A stretch of 64,000 bases of DNA from Domibacillus sp. DTU_2020_1001157_1_SI_ALB_TIR_016 (GTDB lineage: Bacteria; Bacillota; Bacilli; Bacillales; Domibacillaceae), in NCBI RefSeq assembly GCF_032341995.1, contig NZ_CP135438.1, positions 434,001 to 498,000 of the forward strand, in the 5' to 3' direction. The number at the start of each line of letters is the position of its first letter. Positions within the stretch are counted from its first letter, which is position 1. The position numbers were made by a program, and so were the translations under genes. Below, one piece after another: positions 35,790 through 45,203 of the stretch. Below the pieces are notes generated by a model, which was given only the letters and a program-made list of their open reading frames with translations, searched no databases and was not told where the DNA came from.

Positions 35790-36602
35790 ATGGAAAAAAA
35801 GATCGTTTTTCTTGATTTAGATGGGACGGTTTTGAATGAAGAGAAAGTAATACCAGAATCAACGAAAAAAGCAGTTCAGTTGCTTCAAGATAAAGGAATC
35901 TATACGGTGATTTCCACCGGTCGTGCTCCCCAAATGTTTGACTGGATCCTTAAAGAACTAAATATCGATTCATATGTTTGTATAAATGGTCAGTTTGTGG
36001 TGTTTGAAGGAAAAGAAATTTACTCAAATCCATTGGATCCCGAGATGCTGCATGATATAAACAATCTAGCAAAAAGCAAGGGCCATGCACTTGCTTACTG
36101 TAATCATCAGCATGTTAAAGCCAGCGAAGAAAACCACCCATTTATCTCGATTAGTTTTGAGACATTAAAAATGGATTACCCTATGGTTGATTCATACTTC
36201 TATAAACACTCCCCTGTTTACCAAGGTCATCTTTATTGTGACATTCATGATGCACAGGTTTATATTGAACGTTATCCAGAGTATAACTTTGTAAGATGGG
36301 ATGAATATGCAGCGGATATTCTCCCGAAAGGATGTTCTAAAGCTATAGGAATTCAAAAGATTCTTGAAGCAGCGGGTGTGAAAAAGGAAAATAGTTATGC
36401 TTTCGGCGATGGATTGAATGACCTGGAAATGCTGACTTTAGTCGGGACAGGAATTGCTATGGGTAATGCAGTCCCTGAAGCTAAGGCAGCAGCAGATTTT
36501 ATTACCACTTCTTGTTCAGAAGATGGAATTCTTAACGGCTTAATCAGTTTAGGTCTACTGGAAGAAGACCATAAAAATGAAATATTCAGTGTTGCCGAAT
36601 AA
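35790..36602 (+). CDS. Cof-type HAD-IIB phosphatase (module B)
   Basis: 270 residues. FLDLDGTVLNEEKVIPEST (Asp9/Asp11), STGRAPQMF, LPKGCSKAIG and GDGLNDLEML mark the HAD-IIB core. The cap shares AYCNHQHVKASEENHPF with the module A enzyme, so both should act on the same or a closely related sugar phosphate. It lacks the cysteine tail of the other copy. Monocistronic: own operator promoter and a strong terminator at 36673. ATG follows TTGGAGGTAAATAA. Confidence 0.92.
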   Translation: MEKKIVFLDLDGTVLNEEKVIPESTKKAVQLLQDKGIYTVISTGRAPQMFDWILKELNIDSYVCINGQFVVFEGKEIYSNPLDPEMLHDINNLAKSKGHALAYCNHQHVKASEENHPFISISFETLKMDYPMVDSYFYKHSPVYQGHLYCDIHDAQVYIERYPEYNFVRWDEYAADILPKGCSKAIGIQKILEAAGVKKENSYAFGDGLNDLEMLTLVGTGIAMGNAVPEAKAAADFITTSCSEDGILNGLISLGLLEEDHKNEIFSVAE

Positions 36603-36672
36603 GAACTTTATTTAAAAACTTATAAGTACACTTAACTAAGTGGTGTTCTATTTCTAACCACCATTGCACCTT

Positions 36673-36725
36673 TAACAGGAGGGCTAACTCATTTACAAAA
36701 TGAATATAGCCCTCCTGTTATTTTT
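36673..36725 (+). terminator. HAD 2 terminator
   Basis: AACAGGAGGGCTA and TAGCCCTCCTGTT arms followed by a T-run. Confidence 0.85.
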
Positions 36726-36786
36726 TACACAATAATGCTTGAAATTGATACATCACTATAAAAATCTAAAGATTAAAAAAATATTC

Positions 36787-36815
36787 TTGACCTGAAATGC
36801 TTTCCATAAAATAAT
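36787..36815 (+). promoter_or_regulatory. operator promoter 6 (MFS-ROK-dehydrogenase unit)
   Basis: -35 TTGACC, operator TGAAATGCTTTCCA (36793-36806), 17-bp spacer, -10 AATAAT. Confidence 0.85.
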
Positions 36816-36838
36816 CTATCCTTACCAAATCATCGCGT

Positions 36839-36852
36839 TGAAATGCTTTCCA
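36839..36852 (+). promoter_or_regulatory. second operator copy downstream of promoter 6
   Basis: TGAAATGCTTTCCA, identical to the copy at 36793 and 46 bp downstream of it, without a -35. An auxiliary operator allowing cooperative repression is likely. Confidence 0.7.
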
Positions 36853-37199
36853 CGGGATATTCAGTAGATAAGTATGAGCAACAGTGATATCCAAAAAACG
36901 GAAGTCGAATACAACTTGGTTTGCAGTAATTGACATATAGGAGGTATAGGGCGTAAAAAGAGAAAACCTTGTTTCTAGATTAAATATAAACAAAATAATG
37001 AAGACTTGCAGAGGACAACTCCTCGTCATGAAATTTAAAAAGATTTTGTAACCGTTCTCTATCCAAAACATCACTTTAATAAAACAGAGTCAGGAGAAAA
37101 TCAAACATAGAAATTTTAGAATTAATACTGCAATTTGAATAAACTACACTTTGTCATAGAAAAGAACTATTCTCTTAATTTTAAAAAGGAGTGTTAAAA

Positions 37200-38465
37200 A
37201 TGCAACGTAGATCATTTATAGTTCCTCGCCTTTCAGCAATGATGTTTTTTCAATATTTTGTTTTAGGTTCATGGTTTGCAACGTTAGGTTTTGTCCTTAG
37301 TGAACACGGACTTTCATCTATCATTGGTACCGCTTACTCAATAGGTGGCATAGCTGCCATCATTTCCCCCATTTTCTTAGGGATGATTACTGACCGATTC
37401 TTTCCATCTCAAAAGGTCTTAGGCATAGTAAATATTCTGGGTGGAATTTTGTTATGGTTCCTTCCAACTCAGATCTACTCAGGTAATGCCACTGGTTTTC
37501 TATGGCTTATGTTCTTTTACATGTTATGTTACAACCCAACATACTCATTAACAAATAATGTAACTTTCCATAATGTTAAAGATTCTATGAGGACTTTCCC
37601 ATTAATACGTGTATGTGGAACCATTGGATTTATAGCGGCGGGTCTATTAATTGGCAGCCTTGGTTATTCAGATAACCCACTCTCTCTTCAAATCGGTGCT
37701 GTTATATCCGTTTTCCTTGGATTGTATTGCTTTACATTACCGAATACACCAGCTCCCGCTAAAGGTAAACCATTCTCAGCGCGCGACTTATTATGTTTAG
37801 ATGCACTGAGTCTACTAAAAGACCGTTACTATTTAATCTTTATTATCTGTACAGTTCTACTGTTTATAGATCATGCTGCATATATCTCATTCACTTCAGT
37901 ATTTCTTGGTGACTTGGGAATTAACAACGTATCATCCGTTTTAACAATTGGCCAGGTATCAGAAATTGTATTTATGCTGTTAATTCCTCTATGTTTCCGG
38001 TTTTTAGGATTCAAATATATGTTTTTATTAGGAATGCTTGCATGGGTAGTGCGGATGTCATTGTTTGTAATAACTGGACCTGAATCTGTTGCACCTCTTG
38101 TGTTTATTGCTATTGCTTTACATGGATTATGTTGGGACTTCTTCTTCGTGACAGGATATATCTATACCGACAAAGTAGCTGGTGAAAAAACAAGAAGCCA
38201 AGCACAAGGGTTATTAATCATGTTTACACAAGGTATTGGTATGTTCGTTGGCTCCTTTATTGCAGGAAATCTATTTAATCAGACAGTCACGGAACAAGGA
38301 GCGGCTGCTCTTTCTCAATGGAAAATTTTCTGGATGTACCCTGCAGTTATTGCATTAGTAGTTACTGTATTTTTCTTTATCTTCTTTAAGGATAAATTTA
38401 AGGAAATAATGCAACCTACTAAAAATAATGAAGAAGTAAAGGAATCAGAACGATTACAAGCTTAA
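37200..38465 (+). CDS. MFS transporter, nucleoside:H+ symporter (NHS) type
   Basis: 421 residues from the ATG at 37200, eight bases after AAGGAG; a GTG three codons earlier overlaps the site. Twelve transmembrane helices; the start PRLSAMMFFQYFVLGSWFATLG and the motif TFPLIRVCGTIGFIAAGL are typical of the Nuc_H_symport family (NupG/XapB-like). In other bacteria such carriers sit in sugar-oxidation clusters next to Gfo/Idh dehydrogenases, so a sugar or glycoside rather than a nucleoside may be the cargo. First gene of a unit with a ROK kinase and a dehydrogenase. Confidence 0.88.
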   Translation: MQRRSFIVPRLSAMMFFQYFVLGSWFATLGFVLSEHGLSSIIGTAYSIGGIAAIISPIFLGMITDRFFPSQKVLGIVNILGGILLWFLPTQIYSGNATGFLWLMFFYMLCYNPTYSLTNNVTFHNVKDSMRTFPLIRVCGTIGFIAAGLLIGSLGYSDNPLSLQIGAVISVFLGLYCFTLPNTPAPAKGKPFSARDLLCLDALSLLKDRYYLIFIICTVLLFIDHAAYISFTSVFLGDLGINNVSSVLTIGQVSEIVFMLLIPLCFRFLGFKYMFLLGMLAWVVRMSLFVITGPESVAPLVFIAIALHGLCWDFFFVTGYIYTDKVAGEKTRSQAQGLLIMFTQGIGMFVGSFIAGNLFNQTVTEQGAAALSQWKIFWMYPAVIALVVTVFFFIFFKDKFKEIMQPTKNNEEVKESERLQA

Positions 38466-38566
38466 TAAGTTTCTAAAAGTTTTAACACTTTAATAAAGTA
38501 ACGCACAATACATTTTTGGAATGGGCACTAGTTTAAAATTAAAATTCAAATAAGGATGGACAAGTT

Positions 38567-39529
38567 ATGTATGAAAAATGGTTAGTGGGTGTTGATTTGG
38601 GAGGCACCACTATTAAAATAGCGTTTATTAGTCAACACGGTGAGATAATTTACAAATGGGAAATTCCAACAAATACAAAAGAAAAAGGTCAGCATATCCC
38701 AACCGATATAGCTAAGTCTATTGATCAAACATTAAATAAGTTGAACCAAAATAAAAGCAAATTAATTGGCATTGGCATTGGGGCGCCAGGTCCAGTTAAC
38801 TTTAGAAATGGCTCCATTGATGTAGCAGTTAATTTAGGCTGGAAAAACTTTCATCTAAAAGATCTACTAGAAATGGAAACGTCCTTACCTGTCGTGGTAG
38901 AAAATGACGCTAATGCAGCGGCAATCGGAGAAATGTGGAAAGGTGCCGGTGAAGGAGCTAAGGATTTACTATGCATTACATTAGGAACAGGTGTAGGCGG
39001 TGGAATCATTTCTAACGGCGAAATTGTACATGGCATTAATGGAGCTGGTGGTGAAATTGGGCATATCACCTCTGTTGCAGAGGGCGGCGCGCCATGTAAC
39101 TGTGGAAAAAAAGGATGTCTGGAGACAATAGCATCTGCTACAGGCATTGTTCGACTAGCCATCCAAGAATTGTCCTCTACCTCTATTCCGAGTGTACTAA
39201 GAGAAGTTTATAATGAGCATCAAACATTGTCTTCCAAACAAGTAATAGAGGCAGTGAGCCAAGATGATGAGATAGCGAAGAAAGTAATGGAGAACGTTAC
39301 TTTTCATTTAGGAATAGCGTTAGCGAACCTTGCAAATGGGCTAAATCCTGAAAAAATTGTTATTGGCGGCGGTGTTTCAAAAGCAGGAAATATTTTATTA
39401 GATCCCTTAAAAAAGCATTTTGCCCATTTTGCCTTTCCAAGAGCATTACAAGGGGTAGAATTGGCGATTGCATCATTAGGAAATGATGCTGGTGTTATTG
39501 GGAATGCTTGGCTGGTGAAAAAAAGCTGA
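38567..39529 (+). CDS. ROK-family sugar kinase
   Basis: 320 residues. ATP site GVDLGGTTIKIAF, catalytic Asp in VENDANAAAIGE, and the ROK zinc motif with GHI followed by CNCGKKGCLE. This is the layout of Bacillus GlcK-type glucokinase. It should phosphorylate a free hexose brought in by the MFS carrier. 101 bp after the MFS stop and likely co-transcribed. ATG follows AAGGATGGACAAGTT. Confidence 0.93.
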   Translation: MYEKWLVGVDLGGTTIKIAFISQHGEIIYKWEIPTNTKEKGQHIPTDIAKSIDQTLNKLNQNKSKLIGIGIGAPGPVNFRNGSIDVAVNLGWKNFHLKDLLEMETSLPVVVENDANAAAIGEMWKGAGEGAKDLLCITLGTGVGGGIISNGEIVHGINGAGGEIGHITSVAEGGAPCNCGKKGCLETIASATGIVRLAIQELSSTSIPSVLREVYNEHQTLSSKQVIEAVSQDDEIAKKVMENVTFHLGIALANLANGLNPEKIVIGGGVSKAGNILLDPLKKHFAHFAFPRALQGVELAIASLGNDAGVIGNAWLVKKS

Positions 39530-39710
39530 TCCATCTTCATGAGACACTTACTTTTAATTGATAGAATAACGAACTTAAATAATGATAAGTAAAAAAAGCA
39601 TGTTTCTTAAGAATCTAGTGAGAAAACATTAGATTTCACAGCCATTTAGATATGCATAGCAGCATTTGATCTCCTATAAAAAAGTGAGCGAAAGAGGGAA
39701 AGAGGGAAAA

Positions 39711-40874
39711 ATGGAAAAAATAAAAAGCGGTATCATTGGGACTGGTTTTATAGGCCCTACTCATATTGAAGCAATAAGACGCCTTGGATTTGTTGAAGTA
39801 ATTGGACTGGCAGGACACAACAAAGATACTACCGAAAAAAAAGCAGCTGAACTGGGCATATCTAAAGTTTATGAACATTACCGTGATATGCTGCAAGACA
39901 GTGAAATACAAGTAGTGCACAATTGTACACCAAACCATCTTCATTTTGAAATTAATAAAGAAATTATATTAGAGGGCAAGCATGTTTTATCAGAAAAGCC
40001 TTTAGCCATATCTTGTAAGGAATCATCAGAATTATTGGCGTTAGCAAAAAAGCAGAATATAGTACATGGCGTGAATTTCAATTACAGGCAGTTCCCTATT
40101 ATTAAGCAGCTAAAAGCGATGATTGCAAACGAGGAACTAGGTAAGGTGAATTTAGTTCACGGAAGTTATTTGCAGGACTGGCTATTGTTCGATACGGACT
40201 TTAGTTGGCGTCTAACCGCTGAGACAGGAGGAAAATCAAGAGCTGTAGCGGATATTGGATCTCATTGGTGTGATACTGTTCAATATGTATTAGGCAAAAA
40301 AATTGTAGAAGTATTTGCGGATTTGGCAACTGTCATACCAGTTAGAAAGAAGCCTGTATCGAATATATCAACTTTTGGGGCACATAAAGCACAGGATGAA
40401 GTATATGAAGATATAACAATTGATACAGAAGATTACGCATCAGTTCTTGTACGCTTTGATGATGGAACAAGGGGAGCATTTACGGTTTCACAAGTAAGTG
40501 CAGGACGAAAAAACAAACTGGAATTTGAAATTAATGGGAGTCAGCATTCTGCCTGCTGGAATCAGGAAGAACCCGAAAAATTATGGATCGGACACCGAGA
40601 TAAAGCGAATGAGATTCTCTTGGCAGATCCTTCATTATTTGTTCCAGAAGCTAGAGATTCCATTCATCATCCTGGTGGACACAATGAAGGATGGCCAGAT
40701 GCTTTAAAAAATATGATGAATAATTTTTATACTTATATTCTTGAAGAGAAGCTTCCTTCAAGTGATAGAGCCAATTTTGCAACATTTGAAGATGGGCACC
40801 TGTCAATGTGCATTACTGAAGCAATTTTAGAAAGTCACAAAAAGCAAAAATGGGTAAAAGTCCAAGATCATTAA
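39711..40874 (+). CDS. Gfo/Idh/MocA-family sugar dehydrogenase (module B)
   Basis: 387 residues from the ATG at 39711, after AAAGAGGGAAAA; the open frame starts 15 codons earlier without need. Rossmann motif GIIGTGFIGPTHIEAI, NCTPNHLHFEI, catalytic lysine motif SEKPLAI (Lys96), and ADIGSHWCDTVQYVLG, which supplies the conserved acidic and histidine residues. The long C-terminal domain (SIHHPGGHNEGWPDA) is typical of the larger members acting on sugars, some making 3-keto-sugars. Not a close match to the module A enzyme, so the two may act on different steps. Terminator follows at 40957. Confidence 0.92.
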   Translation: MEKIKSGIIGTGFIGPTHIEAIRRLGFVEVIGLAGHNKDTTEKKAAELGISKVYEHYRDMLQDSEIQVVHNCTPNHLHFEINKEIILEGKHVLSEKPLAISCKESSELLALAKKQNIVHGVNFNYRQFPIIKQLKAMIANEELGKVNLVHGSYLQDWLLFDTDFSWRLTAETGGKSRAVADIGSHWCDTVQYVLGKKIVEVFADLATVIPVRKKPVSNISTFGAHKAQDEVYEDITIDTEDYASVLVRFDDGTRGAFTVSQVSAGRKNKLEFEINGSQHSACWNQEEPEKLWIGHRDKANEILLADPSLFVPEARDSIHHPGGHNEGWPDALKNMMNNFYTYILEEKLPSSDRANFATFEDGHLSMCITEAILESHKKQKWVKVQDH

Positions 40875-40956
40875 GAGGAATTTGGCAAAAAAAGCAAAGG
40901 AATAATCTACTGTTCTAGTGGCTATAAATTTCTTTTATCGAGAAACTTACTCATCA

Positions 40957-40997
40957 ATAAAGGGGCGTCTTTTATTTAATAAAAGACGCCCCTTTAT
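40957..40997. terminator. bidirectional terminator
   Basis: AAAGGGGCGTCTTTTATT and AATAAAAGACGCCCCTTT arms. Confidence 0.85.
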
Positions 40998-41211
40998 GAT
41001 TTTGTTTTACTTTGTATAAATATGTACACTAACAAACATGATGCAATTAGTTAAGTAGCAGACGTACATTCTAAAACATATTTTTTAACTTGCCACTAAT
41101 AATTGTAAGCGCATTAAGATCATAAATTAAATGTATTTGCTGAATAATCCCCTTTTACAAAACACATTTTATAACAATTTTAAATTTTTGAAAAAAATAT
41201 TAAAAATACAC

Positions 41212-41240
41212 TTGACCTGAAATGCGTTCCATAAAATATC
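41212..41240 (+). promoter_or_regulatory. operator promoter 7 (PhyH 3)
   Basis: -35 TTGACC, operator TGAAATGCGTTCCA (41218-41231), 17-bp spacer, -10 AATATC. Confidence 0.85.
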
Positions 41241-41293
41241 CTATTATAGAAAGAACCACACACAATCTTTAAACTTGATAGGAGGATTTGAAA

Positions 41294-42214
41294 ATGGAAA
41301 AAACAAAAGTAAATAATATACTTGAAATTGATATTCCATTGAATGAACGTCCGAATAACGAGCCTTTACGAGTTTTAACGGAAGAGGAATTTAAGTTTTG
41401 GAAAGAAAATGGCTATGTGGTCGTTCGCAATGTGGTTCCGAAAGAATACATCGACCGCACGGTTAACCTGATTTGGGAATTTGAAGAAAAGGATCCTAAA
41501 GACCCTTCAACTTGGTACACGAAGCCCCTTCGTGAGCACCAGATGCCAGAGCTTCGCGGAGCTGGAATGGTAGAACTCTATAATCACCAGTACTTCTGGG
41601 ATAACCGTTCTTACCAGAAAGTCTATGATGCGTTTGTTGATATCTGGGGAACGGAAAAGCTGTGGACCAGCATTGACCGGTGCAACCTGAGCTTCCCAAG
41701 TAAACCAGGCTTTGAATTTGAAGGGTTTATCCACTGGGACGGAGATACTTCTTTAGATCCACTGCCAGTAAACGTCCAGGGAATTCTTTTCCTAACAGAT
41801 ACAAATGTAGAAAACGGCGACTTGAATGTGATTCCTGAGCTGTACCGTGATTTCCCTGAATGGGTGAAAACACAGCCTGCAGACCGGGATCCGTACCATC
41901 CAGACTACACAGGCTACACGCCAACGCCGGTAACACTGAATGCAGGTGACCTGCTTATCTTCCACGTGATGCAGCCTCACGGCCTGCGCAAGAACACATC
42001 TGATACACCGAACATCCACCAGTACATCTCCATGTTCCCGGCTCAGGAACACAATGAAGAACTGAAAGAGTGGAGAATTAAACAATGGAAAGACAGAGAG
42101 ATTCCAGAAGGAATTGCCTTCCTGGGAGACCCTCGCAACTGGGAAAAAGAAAAATATGAGCGTGCGGAATTGAATGAGCTGGGTGAAAAACTGCTCGGCC
42201 TCAAGAAGTGGTAA
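41294..42214 (+). CDS. PhyH-family Fe(II)/2OG dioxygenase-like protein, copy 3
   Basis: 306 residues from the ATG at 41294, eight bases after GGAGG; a TTG two codons earlier touches the site. Nearly identical to copy 1 (24725), with the same triad His147, Asp149, His229 and the same Asn at position 240 where PHYH has its 2-oxoglutarate Arg. Only scattered differences such as GGLN to GDLN at about 176. The high similarity at DNA level indicates a recent duplication or gene conversion between modules. Monocistronic, with its own operator promoter and terminator. Confidence 0.88.
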   Translation: MEKTKVNNILEIDIPLNERPNNEPLRVLTEEEFKFWKENGYVVVRNVVPKEYIDRTVNLIWEFEEKDPKDPSTWYTKPLREHQMPELRGAGMVELYNHQYFWDNRSYQKVYDAFVDIWGTEKLWTSIDRCNLSFPSKPGFEFEGFIHWDGDTSLDPLPVNVQGILFLTDTNVENGDLNVIPELYRDFPEWVKTQPADRDPYHPDYTGYTPTPVTLNAGDLLIFHVMQPHGLRKNTSDTPNIHQYISMFPAQEHNEELKEWRIKQWKDREIPEGIAFLGDPRNWEKEKYERAELNELGEKLLGLKKW

Positions 42215-42427
42215 GATAACTTTCTTTCTATCTTTATACTCATGTAGCATTACTGTTTTCTAATGACCTTCAGATAAAAAAATATATCAAGTTGTTAAGT
42301 TGTTTATTGTAGCCTACCCATTAAGAAAATAATTAAGTGTTTGATTGTAACCTACCCCTTAAAGAACCTGTTAATTATTTTCTAATGGCCTACCCGCCAT
42401 AAAATGACTAAGCTATCTAATGAACAG

Positions 42428-42466
42428 GAGAATCCGCTTTCTTTGTGGCTAGAGAGCGGATTCTCT
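42428..42466 (+). terminator. PhyH 3 terminator
   Basis: GAGAATCCGCT and AGCGGATTCTC arms followed by TTTTT. Confidence 0.8.
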
Positions 42467-42518
42467 TTTTGCATTTAAAATAAACTAAATGAAACAACTG
42501 ATCGTATAAAAATTTTTC

Positions 42519-42547
42519 TTGTTATGAAATGCATTTCATACTTTAGA
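42519..42547 (+). promoter_or_regulatory. operator promoter 8 (PTS EIICBA)
   Basis: -35 TTGTTA, operator TGAAATGCATTTCA (42525-42538), a perfect palindrome, 17-bp spacer, -10 TTTAGA. Both hexamers are weaker than at the other sites. Confidence 0.75.
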
Positions 42548-42918
42548 CTAAATTCGCTAAGTAAGTAGAAGCATAAATCGAAGAATTGAGACCTCGGATA
42601 AATTTTTATTCTCAAAGCAAGTTTCTTTGTTACACCAACTTTATATAAAAATATTCTTTTATGTCTAAAATTAAGGTGGTGAATAGAAGGTTCTTTGATG
42701 GAAGTTAAAAGTCTAATTCATTATGCTAAACGGAATATATATGAAGTTTTCTTATAACTATTATTTATCCAAAAAGAATTTAAACTAATATGAAAAAATT
42801 CAGTTGTACAAATAGAAACTTATATTTGATCACATAGATTGCTTTTCCGTGGCTCTTTCCTTTTTGCTTTTAAATATGTATACACACTTACTAGTAATAT
42901 CTAATTGGGAGGATCCAA

Positions 42919-44961
42919 ATGTTTAAAAAAATATTTGGCGTATTACAGCAAATTGGTAAAGCATTAATGCTGCCAGTTGCTCTATTGCCTGCAGCGGGTT
43001 TATTACTTGGTTTTGGGAATGCTTTTCAACAAGATACACTTTTAAATTACCTTCCCTTCTTAAGAGCAGATAATATTCAATTAATTGCAAATGTAATGGA
43101 AGACGCAGGTAATATCATATTCAGTAACTTAGCTCTTATTTTTGCCATCGGGGTAGCCATAGGTTTAGCAGGAGACGGTGCTGCGGGGCTTGCTGCTCTT
43201 GTTGGATATTTAGTATTAAATCAGGTAATGAGCTCATGGGCTGGTATTACAGCAGAAAAACTTTCTGAGAATCCTGGTTATGCCAGTGTATTAGGGATTC
43301 CTACATTACAGACAGGTGTATTCGGAGGTATTATTGTAGGTCTCATCGCTTCTTACTGTTATAAACGTTTTCACAATATTGAAATGCCTTCATTTCTTGG
43401 TTTCTTTGCAGGAAAACGTTTTGTCCCTATTGTTACGGCAGCAGTCTCTTTCGTAGCAGGGTTACTTCTACTGATTGTATGGCCGCCAATACAAAATGGC
43501 ATGAATACGATTTCTCTCTATTTAATTAATGAGGGCTTATATGCTGCTGTATTTTTCTTTGGCTTCATAAAAAGATTATTGATTCCATTTGGACTGCATC
43601 ATATTTTCCATGCTCCGTTCTGGTATGAAATTGGTTCTTATACAACAGCGGCTGGTACAGTCGTTCGCGGGGATATGACGATCTTCTTTGCTCAATTAAA
43701 AGAAGGCGTAGAAATTACAGCTGGACACTTCATGGCTGGTGAATATCCAATCATGATGTTTGGCTTGCCTGCAGCTGCATTAGCAATGTACCATGCAGCA
43801 CGGCCAGAAAAGAAAAAGCTTGTAGCAGGTTTATTAGGTTCAGCAGCTTTGACCTCCTTCTTAACAGGTATTACTGAACCTCTTGAATTCTCATTTATGT
43901 TTGTATCTCCAATCTTATTTGTTACGCATGCTGTGCTGGATGGATTGTCCTTTGTTTTGATGACATTGCTTGATGTTAATATTGGCTATACGTTCTCAGG
44001 CGGTGCTATTGATTTCGTTCTATTTGGAATTTTACCAGGCGAAGAGCCATGGTGGATTGCGATTTTATTGGGAATTGCTTTTGCGTTTATTTATTACTTC
44101 TTGTTCCGCTTTATGATTAAAAAGTTTAACTTAATGACACCAGGACGAGAAGCAGAAGAGTTAGATAAACAGCAAAAAGATTCAAAATCGAATAGTAATC
44201 TTGCCTACAATATTCTTGAAGCAATGGGCGGACAAACAAATATTTCTCATTTAGATGCTTGTATTACGCGGCTTCGTGTCTCTGTTAATGACATAAAAAA
44301 TGTGGACAAAGCCGAATTGAAAAAGCTTGGTGCTGCTGGCGTGCTTGAAGTAGGTAATAATATTCAAGCGATTTTTGGTCCGCGTTCTGAAACGATTAAA
44401 GGGCAAATGCAAGATATCATTAGCGGGAAAACTCCTCGTCCAACAGAAGGAAATATCACAACAAAGAAAGCACAGCCTGTTACAGAAGAAAGTTCTAGTA
44501 CATTAAATGATGTGTTTGTTTCGCCAATGAAAGGTGAACTCAAACCCATTTCACAAGTACCTGATGCAGTCTTTGCGGAAAAAATGATGGGCGACGGCTT
44601 TGCTATTATTCCATCTGAAGGAACAGTAGTGTCACCTGTAGACGGAGTAATACTGAATATATTCCCTACAAAGCATGCAATAGGAATCAGAACTCATTCG
44701 GGAACAGAGCTTTTAATTCACGTCGGAATTAATACGGTTAATTTAAAAGGTCAAGGATTTGAAACTTTGGTTTCAGAGAACGACCATGTTAAAATAGGGC
44801 AGCCTTTGTTAAAAGTAGATTTAGAATATATTAAAGAAAATGCTACTTCAATAATAACGCCTGTAGTTTTCACAAATTTGTTAGAAGGTGAATCTTTAAT
44901 TATCAATAAAGAAGGTAATGTTGAGTTAAAAGAAGAAAACATTATAACCATTTCTAAATAA
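42919..44961 (+). CDS. PTS glucose-type EIICBA
   Basis: 680 residues in the order EIIC, EIIB, EIIA. EIIC (1-about 400) has [24 protein letters not shown] and [15 protein letters not shown] carries phospho-Cys448 in [13 protein letters not shown] linker (about 500-530) leads to EIIA with His586 in PTKHAIGI and the active His601 in [10 protein letters not shown]. It imports and 6-phosphorylates a glucose-like sugar. Paralogue of the split EIIBC/EIIA pair at 22510-24582. Own operator promoter places it in the LacI regulon rather than under the GlcT antiterminator typical of ptsG; no RAT-like hairpin was noticed. GGGAGG precedes the ATG. Confidence 0.95.
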   Translation: MFKKIFGVLQQIGKALMLPVALLPAAGLLLGFGNAFQQDTLLNYLPFLRADNIQLIANVMEDAGNIIFSNLALIFAIGVAIGLAGDGAAGLAALVGYLVLNQVMSSWAGITAEKLSENPGYASVLGIPTLQTGVFGGIIVGLIASYCYKRFHNIEMPSFLGFFAGKRFVPIVTAAVSFVAGLLLLIVWPPIQNGMNTISLYLINEGLYAAVFFFGFIKRLLIPFGLHHIFHAPFWYEIGSYTTAAGTVVRGDMTIFFAQLKEGVEITAGHFMAGEYPIMMFGLPAAALAMYHAARPEKKKLVAGLLGSAALTSFLTGITEPLEFSFMFVSPILFVTHAVLDGLSFVLMTLLDVNIGYTFSGGAIDFVLFGILPGEEPWWIAILLGIAFAFIYYFLFRFMIKKFNLMTPGREAEELDKQQKDSKSNSNLAYNILEAMGGQTNISHLDACITRLRVSVNDIKNVDKAELKKLGAAGVLEVGNNIQAIFGPRSETIKGQMQDIISGKTPRPTEGNITTKKAQPVTEESSSTLNDVFVSPMKGELKPISQVPDAVFAEKMMGDGFAIIPSEGTVVSPVDGVILNIFPTKHAIGIRTHSGTELLIHVGINTVNLKGQGFETLVSENDHVKIGQPLLKVDLEYIKENATSIITPVVFTNLLEGESLIINKEGNVELKEENIITISK

Positions 44962-45006
44962 AGATATAGAGCTACTGTTCTGAAAAGGTTATTTTTATCA
45001 CATACT

Positions 45007-45048
45007 AAAGAGCTTCTTATTTGAGTATGATAAATAAGAAGCTCTTTT
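45007..45048 (+). terminator. PTS EIICBA terminator
   Basis: AAAGAGCTTCTTATTT and AAATAAGAAGCTCTTTT arms, 46 bp after the stop. Confidence 0.85.
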
Positions 45049-45203
45049 ATTTACATTAATCATCAGTTTTATTCAACTGTAACAAGCTACCAATATATTT
45101 TCGTTTTCTAGAAAGGTTCTTCTTTTTTGTAAAAGTAAAGTTTGATTTTTTTAAAAACTAATCCCTTCAAGACAGAATCAACATCTTTTGTGTCGAGTTT
45201 CTT

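Larger units (their letters stand above)
36603..37199. other. intergenic: terminator, double operator and long leader
   Basis: Terminator (36673-36725), then two operator copies 46 bp apart, then about 380 nt of leader before the MFS gene. The leader contains GGAGG at 36945 without a following gene, perhaps a relic of a lost small gene. Confidence 0.5.
40875..41293. other. intergenic: terminator and operator promoter
   Basis: Strong bidirectional hairpin at 40957-40997 and the operator promoter at 41212-41240. No gene seen. Confidence 0.6.
42215..42918. other. intergenic: repeats, terminator, operator promoter, long leader
   Basis: At 42310-42395 a CCTACCC-containing sequence recurs three times (GTAGCCTACCCATTAAGAA, GTAACCTACCCCTTAAAGAA, GGCCTACCCGCC). 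A terminator is at 42428-42466, the operator promoter at 42519-42547, then about 370 nt of leader with no supported gene. Confidence 0.5.

Noticed and set aside
42698..42757. 19-codon frame in the PTS leader with AGAAGG upstream
   Set aside because: Very short, no sugar-codon or attenuator structure was found next to it; may be chance.
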